Shown here piece after piece: positions 28,698-39,224 of a DNA stretch of 64,000 nt; the first letter of the stretch is position 1, and each line of letters opens with the position of its first letter. The notes beneath the pieces were generated by a model that searched no databases, was not told the DNA's origin, and saw nothing but the letters and a program-made list of their open reading frames with translations. Source of the DNA: Rosettibacter firmus (GTDB taxonomy: Bacteria; Bacteroidota; Ignavibacteria; Ignavibacteriales; Melioribacteraceae); the NCBI RefSeq assembly GCF_036860695.1, contig NZ_JAYKGJ010000001.1, positions 1,240,001-1,304,000 on the forward strand, written 5' to 3'. The position numbers were made by a program, and so were the translations under genes.

Positions 28698-29852
28698 ATG
28701 AAAAGCAAAATTCCTCGTGCTGTTCTTGTTTTAGGCTTAATAAGCCTTTTTACAGATTTTGCAAGTGAAATGTTATATCCTGTAACCCCAATATTTCTAA
28801 CAACAATACTTGGCTCTTCAATGACAATTGTTGGAATTATTGAAGGTGTTGCAGAGGTTACAGCAGGCTTTTTGAAAGGAATATTTGGCGCTTTATCAGA
28901 CAAAATAGGTAAACGTTCTATCTTTGTTAAAATTGGTTATGGAATTTCTGGTATTGTAAAACCATTGCCCGGATTATTCCCTTCTATTTTTACCGTAATT
29001 TTTTCAAGAATAACAGATCGAATAGGAAAAGGAATTAGAACAGCTCCTCGAGATGCTTTATTAAGCAGTTATTCAAATAATAACTCAGGTGCTATTTTTG
29101 GTTTTCATAGAGGAATGGATACACTTGGTGCAGTCATTGGACCTCTGAGTGCAATCTTACTTCTTCATATTTTTCCTGGTAATTATATTTTAATTTTCCT
29201 TTTAGCTTTTATTCCTTCAGTAATTGCAATTATATTTACACTTTTCGTTAAAGATGTTGCAATTCAAAAAAGAAAAGAAGAAAAATTCTTAATTAAGAAT
29301 TTCTGGAAATCTGCACCAAAAAATTACAAAGTAATACTTATGCTTCTTACTATTTTTTCACTGGTTAACAGTAGCGATGTTTTTTTAATATTAAGATCAC
29401 AAAATATTTCTCATTCGGATATAACCGCAATACTTGGTTATGTCTTTTACAATTTTATTTATGCTTTTTCATCATATCCAATTGGAACTCTATCAGATAA
29501 ACTTGGCAAGAAAAAAGTATTTGCATCAGGTTTGTTAATTTTTTCACTGGTCTATTTTGTATTTGCAATAAATAAAGAACCATTAATTGTATGGTTATGT
29601 TTTGCATTTTATGGAATTTATGCTTCGTCTACAGAAGGAGTTGCAAAAGCATGGATTAGTGATATGATTGATATAAATCTACGTGGTTCTGCCATCGGTC
29701 TTTTAACTACCTTGATGAGTTTTGGAGTTATGCTTGGTTCAGTAATCACCGGTATATTATGGGATTACTTTGGTGCATTGGTTCCTTTCATAATTTCATC
29801 AATTATAAGTTTTATAATTGCTTTAATAATTTTAATATGGAAAGAAGTTTAG
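28698..29852 (+). CDS. MFS transporter
   Basis: 384 aa with about 12 hydrophobic segments. The major-facilitator loop motif between TM2 and TM3 reads GALSDKIGKRSIFVK and is repeated in the second half as GTLSDKLGKKKVFA. The segment SRITDRIGKGIRTAPRDAL is typical of a broad prokaryotic MFS subgroup often annotated as efflux proteins. The substrate cannot be assigned. It precedes queC by 93 bp, and an operon with the queuosine genes is possible but not compelling. Confidence 0.85.
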   Translation: MKSKIPRAVLVLGLISLFTDFASEMLYPVTPIFLTTILGSSMTIVGIIEGVAEVTAGFLKGIFGALSDKIGKRSIFVKIGYGISGIVKPLPGLFPSIFTVIFSRITDRIGKGIRTAPRDALLSSYSNNNSGAIFGFHRGMDTLGAVIGPLSAILLLHIFPGNYILIFLLAFIPSVIAIIFTLFVKDVAIQKRKEEKFLIKNFWKSAPKNYKVILMLLTIFSLVNSSDVFLILRSQNISHSDITAILGYVFYNFIYAFSSYPIGTLSDKLGKKKVFASGLLIFSLVYFVFAINKEPLIVWLCFAFYGIYASSTEGVAKAWISDMIDINLRGSAIGLLTTLMSFGVMLGSVITGILWDYFGALVPFIISSIISFIIALIILIWKEV

Positions 29853-29945
29853 ATAATTCAACTGTGACAAAATCGATATAATACTAAATTTTCTTTATCA
29901 AATTCTAATTTACTATTTTTCATTTGTAACAAAACAAAATTTGCT

Positions 29946-30635
29946 ATGAATGATAAAAAAATTGCTGTTGTTGCCTTAAGTGGCGGAATGGATAGTTGTG
30001 TAACAGCTGCTATTGCAAATCAAGAGTATGAACTTGCTTTTGCACATATAAATTACGGTCAAAGAACAGAAAAACGAGAACTAAAAGCATTCAACGACAT
30101 TGCTGATTTTTACAATGTTGAAAAAAGATTAATAATTGACTTTACTCATTTTTCAAAAATTGGTGGTTCTTCTTTAACTGATTATGGCATTGAAGTTACA
30201 AAAGCAAATTTACAAAGCAGAGAAATTCCTACCTCATATGTACCATTCAGAAATGCAAATATACTTTCTGTGTGTGTTAGCTGGGCAGAAGTTCTTGGAG
30301 CCAGTGCGGTTTTCATTGGAGCTGTTTATGAAGATGCAAGTGGATATCCAGATTGTCGACCGGAATTTTTTGAAGCATTTGAGAAAATGGTCGACTTAGG
30401 AACTAAACCAGAAACTAAAATTAAAATTGTTACACCAATAATTCACTTTTCAAAATCAGAAATTGTTAAAAAAGGAATTGAATTAGGGGCACCTCTACAT
30501 CTTACATGGTCATGCTATCAAAATGAAGACGAAGCATGTGGAGAATGTGATAGTTGTGCATTTCGTTTACGTGGATTTCAACTTGCAGGCGTTGAAGATC
30601 CAATCCCTTACAAAACTAAACCCAAGTATGTATAA
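29946..30635 (+). CDS. queC: 7-cyano-7-deazaguanine (preQ0) synthase
   Basis: 229 aa. It converts 7-carboxy-7-deazaguanine to preQ0 using ATP and ammonia in the queuosine pathway. The PP-loop motif ALSGGMDSCV is at residues 10-19. The C-terminal zinc site has four Cys in CYQNEDEACGECDSC. Length is normal. queF follows after 17 bp, giving the last two steps to preQ1 in one operon. No preQ1 riboswitch is apparent upstream. Confidence 0.95.
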   Translation: MNDKKIAVVALSGGMDSCVTAAIANQEYELAFAHINYGQRTEKRELKAFNDIADFYNVEKRLIIDFTHFSKIGGSSLTDYGIEVTKANLQSREIPTSYVPFRNANILSVCVSWAEVLGASAVFIGAVYEDASGYPDCRPEFFEAFEKMVDLGTKPETKIKIVTPIIHFSKSEIVKKGIELGAPLHLTWSCYQNEDEACGECDSCAFRLRGFQLAGVEDPIPYKTKPKYV

Positions 30636-30652
30636 CAAATTAGAATGAAGAT

Positions 30653-31009
30653 ATGAATGAAAAACAAAAAATACTCGAAACATTTCCCAATCCCAATCCA
30701 GAAAGAGATTACACTATAATTCATACAGCACCAGAATTTACTTCTCTCTGCCCTAAAACCGGTCAACCTGATTTTGCTACCATAATTCTCGAATATATTC
30801 CAGATAAATTATGCGTTGAATTAAAATCCTATAAATTTTATCTCCAGTCATATCGTAATGATGGTATCTACTTCGAAGCTGTTACAAATAAAATCTTAAA
30901 CGATCTTGTTGAAGTTCTACAACCTCGCTATATGAAAATTACTGCAAAGTTTAATACTCGCGGAGGTATCCATTCTGATATTATTGCTGAATATAGAAAA
31001 GAAAAATAG
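30653..31009 (+). CDS. queF: NADPH-dependent preQ0 reductase, short (type I) form
   Basis: 118 aa. It reduces preQ0 to preQ1 with two NADPH. The nucleophile Cys33 lies in [13 protein letters not shown] with the acid Asp40, and the QueF signature [16 protein letters not shown] and a nucleotide-contact FNTRGG segment are present. The size fits the unimodular GTP-cyclohydrolase-like QueF of Bacillus. Placed between queC and the tyrosine phenol-lyase-like gene in a plus-strand run. Confidence 0.95.
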   Translation: MNEKQKILETFPNPNPERDYTIIHTAPEFTSLCPKTGQPDFATIILEYIPDKLCVELKSYKFYLQSYRNDGIYFEAVTNKILNDLVEVLQPRYMKITAKFNTRGGIHSDIIAEYRKEK

Positions 31010-31039
31010 CCAAAAGCTATTCATAAATAAATCAAATGA

Positions 31040-32437
<1,398 letters not shown>

Positions 32438-32470
32438 TTATTATTTGAAAATTTTTTATGAAATGAAAAT

Positions 32471-35029
32471 ATGTATGAAGCTCTGAAACTAAAAGAATTA
32501 TTCATAGAAAGCAGAAACTCTCTCTTCAATAACAACGAACTTCTCAAAGATCCACTCAATTTCTGCAAAGAATGGAGTGTACTTGTAGAAGAATATATTT
32601 TAAAAGCTCTAAAAGGAATTAAACTTAATTGTGCAATTGCATCGGTAGGAAGTTTTGCAAGAAGAGAACTTTCTCCTTATTCCGATATAGATATAATGTT
32701 TATCTTTGAAAAAGTTGAAGGTAGTGACGAACTAATTAAAAAATGTATTACAATTTTATGGGATACTGGAATCGAAGTCTCTCATACTGTTAGAGAATTT
32801 TCTGATATTAAAAAATTCCTGAGAGAAGATCTTCATGCATTTACTCAATTTTTTGAGACAAGATTTATATGTGGAAATAAAGATGTTTACAATGAATGGA
32901 ATAAAAAAGTATTGAGTTCATTAAAAAACAATAATAAAAAATTACTGATAAATGAATACTTTGAAGATACAAATCTCAGGTATCAGAAATATGGTGCTTC
33001 TGCAAAAGTTTTAGAACCAAATGTTAAATACACAGCTGGTGGATTACGAGATCTTCAGATGATTGAATGGATTTATTCTCTTAAAAATAATATAATCTTA
33101 AATACACAAAATGAAATTACACAAACAGAAACATTTATAAATATACTGAAAGAGAAAAAAATACTTGTGCCCCGTGCTGCTGCAAGATTATTAGATAGTT
33201 ATAAATTTATACTTAACACACGCAATCATCTTCATCTAATTTCTGGCCATCGAAACGATCGTCTTGAGTTTTCTGACCAGGAAAAAATTGCTTATCGACA
33301 TGGTTACAACGAATCGACCTGGCAGAATTATATGAAAAAATATTTTGAATCTGCAAATGTTATAAAACGTTTTGCAACAACCATGTCCAAAAGATTTATG
33401 GACGAACTTTCAAAACCAATTTCAGATTACCTTTCCATTCCACTTGACGATGACTTTAGTTTAAAAGGAGATATAATTTATCTTATAAGCAATACTGAAC
33501 TTACAATGTCTGTAATCTTAAGAGCTTTTTATTATCGAGGTCTACATGATGCTCGTTTTGATGATAACTTACGATCCCAGATAATTGAAGCAGTTGTTGA
33601 TCACGAAGAGGCACAAAATCTTGAAAAACAATCTTCTGTGTTTTTTAGAGAAATACTAAAACTACCAAAGAATGTCAGCAAAACTTTAATAGCAATGAAT
33701 GAGCTTGGTGTACTTGGAGCATTTCTTCCCGAGTTTAAGGAGATTATAAATTTCTTCCAGCCAGGTGTTTATCATTGTTATACTGCTGACGAACATACAC
33801 TTGTTGCTTTGAGTAACCTTGAAAACTTGAATTACGAAAACAATTTTCTTGGTAGACTTTTTCAAAGTATAAAAGAAAAGGATATTCTCTACCTATCAGT
33901 TATTTTTCACGATATTGCAAAACCAATAACCGTATCAGGTCATGAAATTGTTGGTGCTGAAATTGCAAACTCCGTAATGGAACGATTAGGATATGATCAA
34001 AATGAAATTCAAAAAGTTAAATTTCTTGTTCGTCATCATTTAACAATGGAACAGGTTGCATTTAGAAGAAATTTGAATGACGCTACAACTCTAAATAACT
34101 TTGCTGATATTTTCCCATCTTCCGAAATGGTTGACTTTTTATATTTACTCACTTATGCAGACTTATCTGCTGTTTCACCAGCTGTGTGGACTCAATGGAA
34201 AAGTGAACTTCTTTATGAACTCTACTATAAAACCAAGAGAATGATTGATGAAAGAATAACAGGTGAAGAACTTCTTGCATTAAGTATGGAAGAAATTATG
34301 AAAACTTCAGATATATTCGAAGATGAAGCAGTTAAAAATCATATTGATTCGATCGATGATCTTGGATATCTACAATATTTTACAGCAGAAGAAATCAATC
34401 AGCATATTGAAGAAATTGATAAAGGTTCACCTGTTTCTGTCTTTTTCAAAGAAGAAGGAGAATACACTTCAATTACAGTAATAACAAAAGACTCTGATGC
34501 ATTGCTTTCCCGTCTTTGTGGTGCTCTTTCAATTAACGATCTTAATATTCACGATGCAAAAATCTTTACAAGAAAAGATGGAATTGTAATAGATAATTTT
34601 AATGTTACCGATTTCAGAACCAATCAGGTTGTAAATCCAGAAAGATATCCTAAAATATCAAAAGATATTGAACTTGCAGTAACAAACGAACTTCAAATTA
34701 TTAATGAGTTCAACAGAATAAAATCAAAATGGTGGCGTCTTGAAAATAAATTCTTTAAACGAAAAGGTACTATAAAAATAGCTTTTGAAAAACACGATAA
34801 GTTTACAATCATCGATGTCTTTTCTCCAGATCGACTTGGACTTCTTTATCAAATTACAAAAAAGATGCACGAACTTGGTCTTTCAATTTACTTTGCAAAA
34901 ATCAATACAAAAGCTGATGATATTGTTGACTCATTCTATGTGCTCGATAAAAACAAGAAAAAAGTCTCTGTTAATAATTATGAATTAATAAAACACGAAT
35001 TAACTCAATCAATCGAAGAAATGTTATAG
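32471..35029 (+). CDS. glnD: GlnD-type protein-PII uridylyltransferase / uridylyl-removing enzyme
   Basis: 852 aa bifunctional nitrogen sensor. In order: nucleotidyltransferase with GSFARRELSPYSDIDIMFIF (about 57-76), the GlnE/GlnD-type middle domain (GGLRDLQMIEW), an HD domain (VIFHDIAKP, RHHLTMEQ) and two C-terminal ACT domains (about 655-735 and 775-850) that bind glutamine. All catalytic signatures appear intact. No glnB/amtB or glutamine synthetase gene is in the window. It lies 7 bp before murI and 33 bp after the lyase gene. Linkage to an ammonia-releasing lyase is suggestive but unproven. Confidence 0.9.
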   Translation: MYEALKLKELFIESRNSLFNNNELLKDPLNFCKEWSVLVEEYILKALKGIKLNCAIASVGSFARRELSPYSDIDIMFIFEKVEGSDELIKKCITILWDTGIEVSHTVREFSDIKKFLREDLHAFTQFFETRFICGNKDVYNEWNKKVLSSLKNNNKKLLINEYFEDTNLRYQKYGASAKVLEPNVKYTAGGLRDLQMIEWIYSLKNNIILNTQNEITQTETFINILKEKKILVPRAAARLLDSYKFILNTRNHLHLISGHRNDRLEFSDQEKIAYRHGYNESTWQNYMKKYFESANVIKRFATTMSKRFMDELSKPISDYLSIPLDDDFSLKGDIIYLISNTELTMSVILRAFYYRGLHDARFDDNLRSQIIEAVVDHEEAQNLEKQSSVFFREILKLPKNVSKTLIAMNELGVLGAFLPEFKEIINFFQPGVYHCYTADEHTLVALSNLENLNYENNFLGRLFQSIKEKDILYLSVIFHDIAKPITVSGHEIVGAEIANSVMERLGYDQNEIQKVKFLVRHHLTMEQVAFRRNLNDATTLNNFADIFPSSEMVDFLYLLTYADLSAVSPAVWTQWKSELLYELYYKTKRMIDERITGEELLALSMEEIMKTSDIFEDEAVKNHIDSIDDLGYLQYFTAEEINQHIEEIDKGSPVSVFFKEEGEYTSITVITKDSDALLSRLCGALSINDLNIHDAKIFTRKDGIVIDNFNVTDFRTNQVVNPERYPKISKDIELAVTNELQIINEFNRIKSKWWRLENKFFKRKGTIKIAFEKHDKFTIIDVFSPDRLGLLYQITKKMHELGLSIYFAKINTKADDIVDSFYVLDKNKKKVSVNNYELIKHELTQSIEEML

Positions 35030-35036
35030 GTTAATT

Positions 35037-35864
35037 ATGAACTTCATGAATAGAACAAATCCAATTGGTTTTTTCGATTCGGGAATTGGAGGTCTTACAG
35101 TTGTTAAATCTGTAATTGAACTTCTACCAAATGAAAATATTGTTTATTTCGGTGATACTGCTCGTGTACCTTATGGTAATAAATCAAATGAAACTGTAAT
35201 TGAATATTCACTTCAGGCAGCAAATTTTCTTTTAAGAAAAAATATCAAACTTCTTGTGGTTGCGTGTAATACTGCATCTTCGGTTGCACTTAAAGAACTG
35301 AGAAGATTTCTTACAATTCCTGTAATTGGTATGATAGAACCTGGTTCGAAAATGGCTCTTCAAGAAACAAAAAATGGAAATATTGGAGTAATAGGAACAA
35401 TCTCAACCATTAATAACAAAGCATACTCCAATCAAATAAAAAAATTAAATCCCAAAGTTAAAGTGTTTGAAAAAGCCTGTCCACTTTTTGTTCCCTTAGC
35501 AGAAGAAGGCTGGATAAATCATAAAGCAACAGAATTAATAGCCAGAGAATATTTAAAAGAATTAAAAGAAAAAAAAATTGATACTCTTGTTTTAGCCTGC
35601 ACTCATTATCCAATCCTTTCTGATGTAATTCAAAAAGTTATTGGTAAAAATGTTAAACTTGTTCACTCAGGTGAACCTGCCGCAAAAATAATTGAAGAAT
35701 ATCTGAATGGTAGAGGTTTAAGAAATACATCGAATCAGCTTGGCAAAAGAGAATTTTATGTAAGTGATGTCCCGAATAAATTTAATGAAATAGCAGAAAG
35801 ATTTTTAGGAACAAAAATTAAACATCTTTACAAAGTTGAATTAGATGAATTAACCAATGATTAA
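35037..35864 (+). CDS. murI: Glutamate racemase
   Basis: 275 aa. It supplies D-glutamate for peptidoglycan. The motif GFFDSGIGGLTVVKS (Asp14, Ser15), first catalytic Cys77 in VVACNTASS and second in LACTHYPIL (about C188) are in place. Starts at 35037 or 35046 are both possible. It lies 7 bp downstream of glnD, so the two are coupled, and it is the last gene of the plus-strand run beginning at queC. Confidence 0.95.
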   Translation: MNFMNRTNPIGFFDSGIGGLTVVKSVIELLPNENIVYFGDTARVPYGNKSNETVIEYSLQAANFLLRKNIKLLVVACNTASSVALKELRRFLTIPVIGMIEPGSKMALQETKNGNIGVIGTISTINNKAYSNQIKKLNPKVKVFEKACPLFVPLAEEGWINHKATELIAREYLKELKEKKIDTLVLACTHYPILSDVIQKVIGKNVKLVHSGEPAAKIIEEYLNGRGLRNTSNQLGKREFYVSDVPNKFNEIAERFLGTKIKHLYKVELDELTND

Positions 35865-35932
35865 TTTCTGTTGAACCTCAGATTAAAAGTTAATTGAATA
35901 ACTATTCGATACTTCAGAAAAAATACTCTTAA

Positions 35933-36000
35933 GTCACTCTGAATGAAATGAAGAGTCTTTTTACGAAACTAAGTAGACATATTTTGCTTTACTCAATAAC
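35933..36000. repeat. Degenerate short interspersed element, copy 2
   Basis: The left end GTCACTCTGAATGAAATGAA and the right end TTTACTCAATAAC are an imperfect inverted pair of the same kind as the element at 17613-17682. Both are about 70 bp, and both lie in gaps between convergent genes (here murI and the Nudix gene). The left end matches the remembered GTCATTCTGAGCGAAGTGAAG motif well. Confidence 0.45.
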
Positions 36001-36017
36001 AAGAATCTTCTCTTTAA

Positions 36018-36554
36018 TTAAATACCTTTATGTAATTTAAGCATTGTAATTCCGCATATTGTTTTTGCATCAACAATTTCACCTTTTTTAATTTTATCTT
36101 CAGCTTCTTCAAGAGTTAGTTCTAACAATTCCATACCTTCTTCCCCTTCTTCTCGTTGATGATCTCCTTCTTCTAAATTCTCTGCAAGAAAAATATGTAG
36201 AACTTCGTTGCAGAATCCTGGTGTTGTGTAAATTTTACCAAGCTTAATAATATTTTTAGAAGTGTATCCTGTTTCTTCCTTTAATTCTCTTATGGCACAA
36301 TTCAGTGGATCTTCATCTTTATCTAATTTACCTGCAGGAAGTTCAATTATAGTTTCGTTATGAGGATAACGATATTGCTTTACAAAAATTATTTTGCCAT
36401 TGTTTAAAAGTGGAACAATCACTGCCCCTCCTGGATGAACAGCAACCTGCCTTGTTGCTAAATTTCCAGAGCCATTATACTGAATATCGTCGACTTTAAC
36501 ACTGAATACTTTTCCTTCGAATACTATATTGCTTTTAATCATTTTGAAATTCAT
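36018..36554 (-). CDS. Nudix hydrolase, ADP-ribose pyrophosphatase-like
   Basis: 178 aa. The Nudix box is intact as GKLDKDEDPLNCAIRELKEE followed by TGY. The AGKLDKDEDP context and the preceding FVKQYRYPHNETIIELP are typical of ADP-ribose pyrophosphatases (NudF/MutT-like), which cleave ADP-ribose to AMP and ribose 5-phosphate. The start at 36554 has GAGG five nt upstream. It is a single-gene unit, convergent with murI. Confidence 0.87.
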   Translation of the reverse strand: MNFKMIKSNIVFEGKVFSVKVDDIQYNGSGNLATRQVAVHPGGAVIVPLLNNGKIIFVKQYRYPHNETIIELPAGKLDKDEDPLNCAIRELKEETGYTSKNIIKLGKIYTTPGFCNEVLHIFLAENLEEGDHQREEGEEGMELLELTLEEAEDKIKKGEIVDAKTICGITMLKLHKGI

Positions 36555-36683
36555 TAATTCCTCTACTTATTATCAATTATAAAATTACATAATTACAAAA
36601 TAAACACATTATTCTACGAAATAATATTTTGTGAAATGACAAAAGTAAAAATGGAACAATGAGAAGTAAGATTTATTTTAGCA

Positions 36684-36711
36684 ATAGAGACGTTGAGCAC
36701 AACGTCTCTAT
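36684..36711. repeat. Short perfect palindrome downstream of bacterioferritin
   Basis: ATAGAGACGTTG-AGCA-CAACGTCTCTAT is a perfect 12-bp stem with a 4-nt loop, 13 bp after the bfr stop. It may end that transcript, but no T-run follows. The AGAGACGTTG...CAACGTCTCT palindrome is one I recall as recurring in unrelated genomes, so it may be a mobile-type small repeat. Confidence 0.5.
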
Positions 36712-36724
36712 ATTTATACTATCA

Positions 36725-37189
36725 TTACACTTGATTTGAAAGATAACCTTCCAGTCCCATCTGTTCAATTTGAGCTCTTTGAGTTTCTGCCCAATCAACG
36801 TGATCTTCTTCCATTTTCAAAATTTTGGTTAATAATTCTGCAGTAGATTCATCACCAACTTCTCTTGCAAGTGCAATCCCTTTATTATAAGCTTTAATAG
36901 CATCCTGCTCTGCAGCCTGATCATTATAAATAAAATCTGGCACCGATTTTCCAATTTTCATTTCTTTTAATTTGTTTACAATTGGAGTACCTTCAAGAAA
37001 CAGAATTCTTTGAATTAACCATTCGGCATGATGCATTTCATCAATAGCCTGTTTTTCAATTGCTTCGTGCAATTTGTTGTAGCCCCAATTGTTACACATT
37101 TCCGAGTGAACCATATACTGACTGATGGCTGTTAATTCATCAGCTAATAAATCATTTAGAACATTGATCAATTTTTCGTTGCCTTTCAT
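36725..37189 (-). CDS. bfr: Bacterioferritin
   Basis: 154 aa iron-storage four-helix protein. All ferroxidase ligands fall at the canonical positions: Glu18, Glu51, His54, Glu94, Glu127 and His130. The haem-binding Met52 is present in DEMHHAEW, so a haem-containing Bfr homopolymer of 24 subunits is expected. AGGAG lies seven nt before the ATG. It is 15 bp downstream of the aldo/keto reductase gene, probably one transcript. Confidence 0.95.
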   Translation of the reverse strand: MKGNEKLINVLNDLLADELTAISQYMVHSEMCNNWGYNKLHEAIEKQAIDEMHHAEWLIQRILFLEGTPIVNKLKEMKIGKSVPDFIYNDQAAEQDAIKAYNKGIALAREVGDESTAELLTKILKMEEDHVDWAETQRAQIEQMGLEGYLSNQV

Positions 37190-37204
37190 TTTTTTCTCCT
37201 AAAT

Positions 37205-38197
37205 TTATTGAGATAAAATATTTTCGATTAGCTTTAATTCTTCTTCGGAAAAATCCAAATTGTTTAGAGTACCTACTGCATCATCAATTTGTTCAATTTT
37301 GCTTGCACCAATCAATGCAGAAGTAACGACCGGTTTTCTTAAAACCCAGGCTAATGACATTTGTGCTAATGTTTGATTTCTTTTTTTAGCGAGTTCATTT
37401 AGTTTCTTCACTTTTTCAAGTTTATCCTTTGTAATAAATTCTGGTTTTAAGAAACCCCACGGTTTTGAAGCACGTGAGCCCTGAGGTATACCATTTAGAT
37501 ATTTATCAGTAAGTAAACCCTGTGCTAATGGAGAAAATACGATACATCCAATACCTTCTGTTTCGAGAACATCTGTTAATCCATTTTCAATCCATCTATC
37601 GAACATATGATAACGAGGTTGATGAATAAGAAGATGATGACCCATTTGCTTAAGTATCTCTGCAGCTTTTTTGGTTTGTTCAGGATTATATTGAGAAATA
37701 CCAACATACAATGCTTTTCCACTTCGAATAATTTGATCGAGTGCACCCATTGTTTCTTCAAGAGGAGTTTCTGGATCCGGTCTATGATGATAAAAAATAT
37801 CCACGTAATCCAGTCCCATTCTTTTTAAACTCTGATCTAATGAAGCAATTAAATATTTACGAGAACCCCAGTTACCGTAAGGACCAGGCCACATATCCCA
37901 TCCTGCTTTTGTAGAAATCACCATTTCGTCGCGATAACTTTTAAAATCTTTTTTTAGTATAATACCAAAATTTTCTTCAGCAGAACCATAGGGAGGACCG
38001 TAATTATTTGCTAAATCAAAATGAGTAATACCTGAATCAAAAGCACGACGAATAATTGCTCTCCCATTTTCAAATACATCCACACCACCGAAATTATGCC
38101 ATAGACCAAGTGAAATTGCCGGAAGTTTTAAACCACTTTTTCCACAACGGTTATATTTCATTGATTCATATCTTTTATCGGATGCTAAATAATTCAA
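37205..38197 (-). CDS. Aldo/keto reductase, YghZ-like
   Basis: 330 aa TIM-barrel NADPH reductase. The catalytic tetrad is visible as Asp in FDLANNYGPP, its Tyr, Lys in ISTKAGWDMWPG and His in DIFYHHRPD. The sequence tracks E. coli YghZ (L-glyceraldehyde 3-phosphate reductase) closely from the first residues (NYLASDKRYESMKYNRCGKS). That homology plus GAGG upstream supports the TTG at 38197 as start over the ATG at 38161. A role in detoxifying glyceraldehyde phosphate or methylglyoxal is inferred. bfr follows directly. Confidence 0.9.
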   Translation of the reverse strand: MNYLASDKRYESMKYNRCGKSGLKLPAISLGLWHNFGGVDVFENGRAIIRRAFDSGITHFDLANNYGPPYGSAEENFGIILKKDFKSYRDEMVISTKAGWDMWPGPYGNWGSRKYLIASLDQSLKRMGLDYVDIFYHHRPDPETPLEETMGALDQIIRSGKALYVGISQYNPEQTKKAAEILKQMGHHLLIHQPRYHMFDRWIENGLTDVLETEGIGCIVFSPLAQGLLTDKYLNGIPQGSRASKPWGFLKPEFITKDKLEKVKKLNELAKKRNQTLAQMSLAWVLRKPVVTSALIGASKIEQIDDAVGTLNNLDFSEEELKLIENILSQ

Positions 38198-38444
38198 TTT
38201 TTACCTCTGTTTTTTAGGGAAATAACAATACAAAGATAAACTAAATTTTTTTTAAATATTAGTGTGATTTACATGGAATTAGAAAGGGATTTATAATTTT
38301 ACCATACACAATTTCACTTCATTAATGTATGAATTCAAATTTAGATTTACTTATTAGACTTCTGATATTGTAGAAAGAAGACTTATTTTTAATTCTTTTC
38401 ATTTTATAGCTATTAATTTATTTATTCATGTTTAATTAAAATTG

Positions 38445-39224
38445 CTAAAACCTGACTAACATTCTTTCCCGATTAAATAATTTTATTGAAATTTTTGAGA
38501 ATACAATACTTGTAATTAAAGTAAAAACAAAAAGAAATATCAAATACCTATTGTAAAAAATGAGTGTGCCATTACTTATTAACACAAAGAAAACCATAAA
38601 AGGGGATAATACGAGAGTCGCTACGAACTGAGATGTTTGATACTTATTTACCAAACACGAAATAGTAATGGCTACAATATTAATAAAATAAGATATAACT
38701 GGAATTAAAATAAAAATAGAAAAAAGCCATTTCAGGCTAAATAAGTGAGACAATAAAAACCTATAATTATAATAGTATGAAACTATGAGAGTAGAGAAAT
38801 AAAAAAACCAGATTATAATAATTGTTGTAATTAAACTAACTAAGATTTTTCCCAAAAGAATTTCAAAATCCGTAATTGGTAGTGAAAATAAATTCTCTAT
38901 GGTTCTTTCCTCTTTTTCCTTAACTATAAAATCAATAGTTAAAAACATAGGAATAATAAATGACATCACTAAAAGATAATTTAAAAGTTTTATATCTGTA
39001 AGCATGATAATTATGAGATTATTATTATCGAGTAAAGGATTTTGCTGACGATATAAACTAAGTAATTCAGAATAATTATTTACTTGGATACTTTGATAAT
39101 CGACAATGGTTGGCAATATAAACATTAAAATAATTATCATAAAACCTGGTAATAAGAAAAGTAATCTTAGCTTATTAACTTTTATCTGGTGCATAAAAAT
39201 TATTTTAATATTATTTATCTTCAT
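38445..39224 (-). CDS. ABC-2 type permease of the peptide locus
   Basis: 259 aa with six predicted TM helices. Between TM1/TM2 and TM3 it has the conserved segment EKEERTIENLFSLPITDFE typical of ABC-2 permeases (NatB/BcrB-like). Its ATG overlaps the TGA of the ATPase gene by 4 bp (ATGA), so they are translationally coupled and form one transporter. Its base composition is even more A/T-rich than the flanks. It closes the five- or six-gene minus-strand locus. Export of, or self-protection against, the neighbouring hydrophobic peptides is the natural inference. Confidence 0.85.
   Translation of the reverse strand: MKINNIKIIFMHQIKVNKLRLLFLLPGFMIIILMFILPTIVDYQSIQVNNYSELLSLYRQQNPLLDNNNLIIIMLTDIKLLNYLLVMSFIIPMFLTIDFIVKEKEERTIENLFSLPITDFEILLGKILVSLITTIIIIWFFYFSTLIVSYYYNYRFLLSHLFSLKWLFSIFILIPVISYFINIVAITISCLVNKYQTSQFVATLVLSPFMVFFVLISNGTLIFYNRYLIFLFVFTLITSIVFSKISIKLFNRERMLVRF

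Noticed and set aside
29853-29945. preQ1 riboswitch before queC
   Set aside because: The 93-bp gap has no recognisable preQ1 aptamer core or pseudoknot-forming segments.
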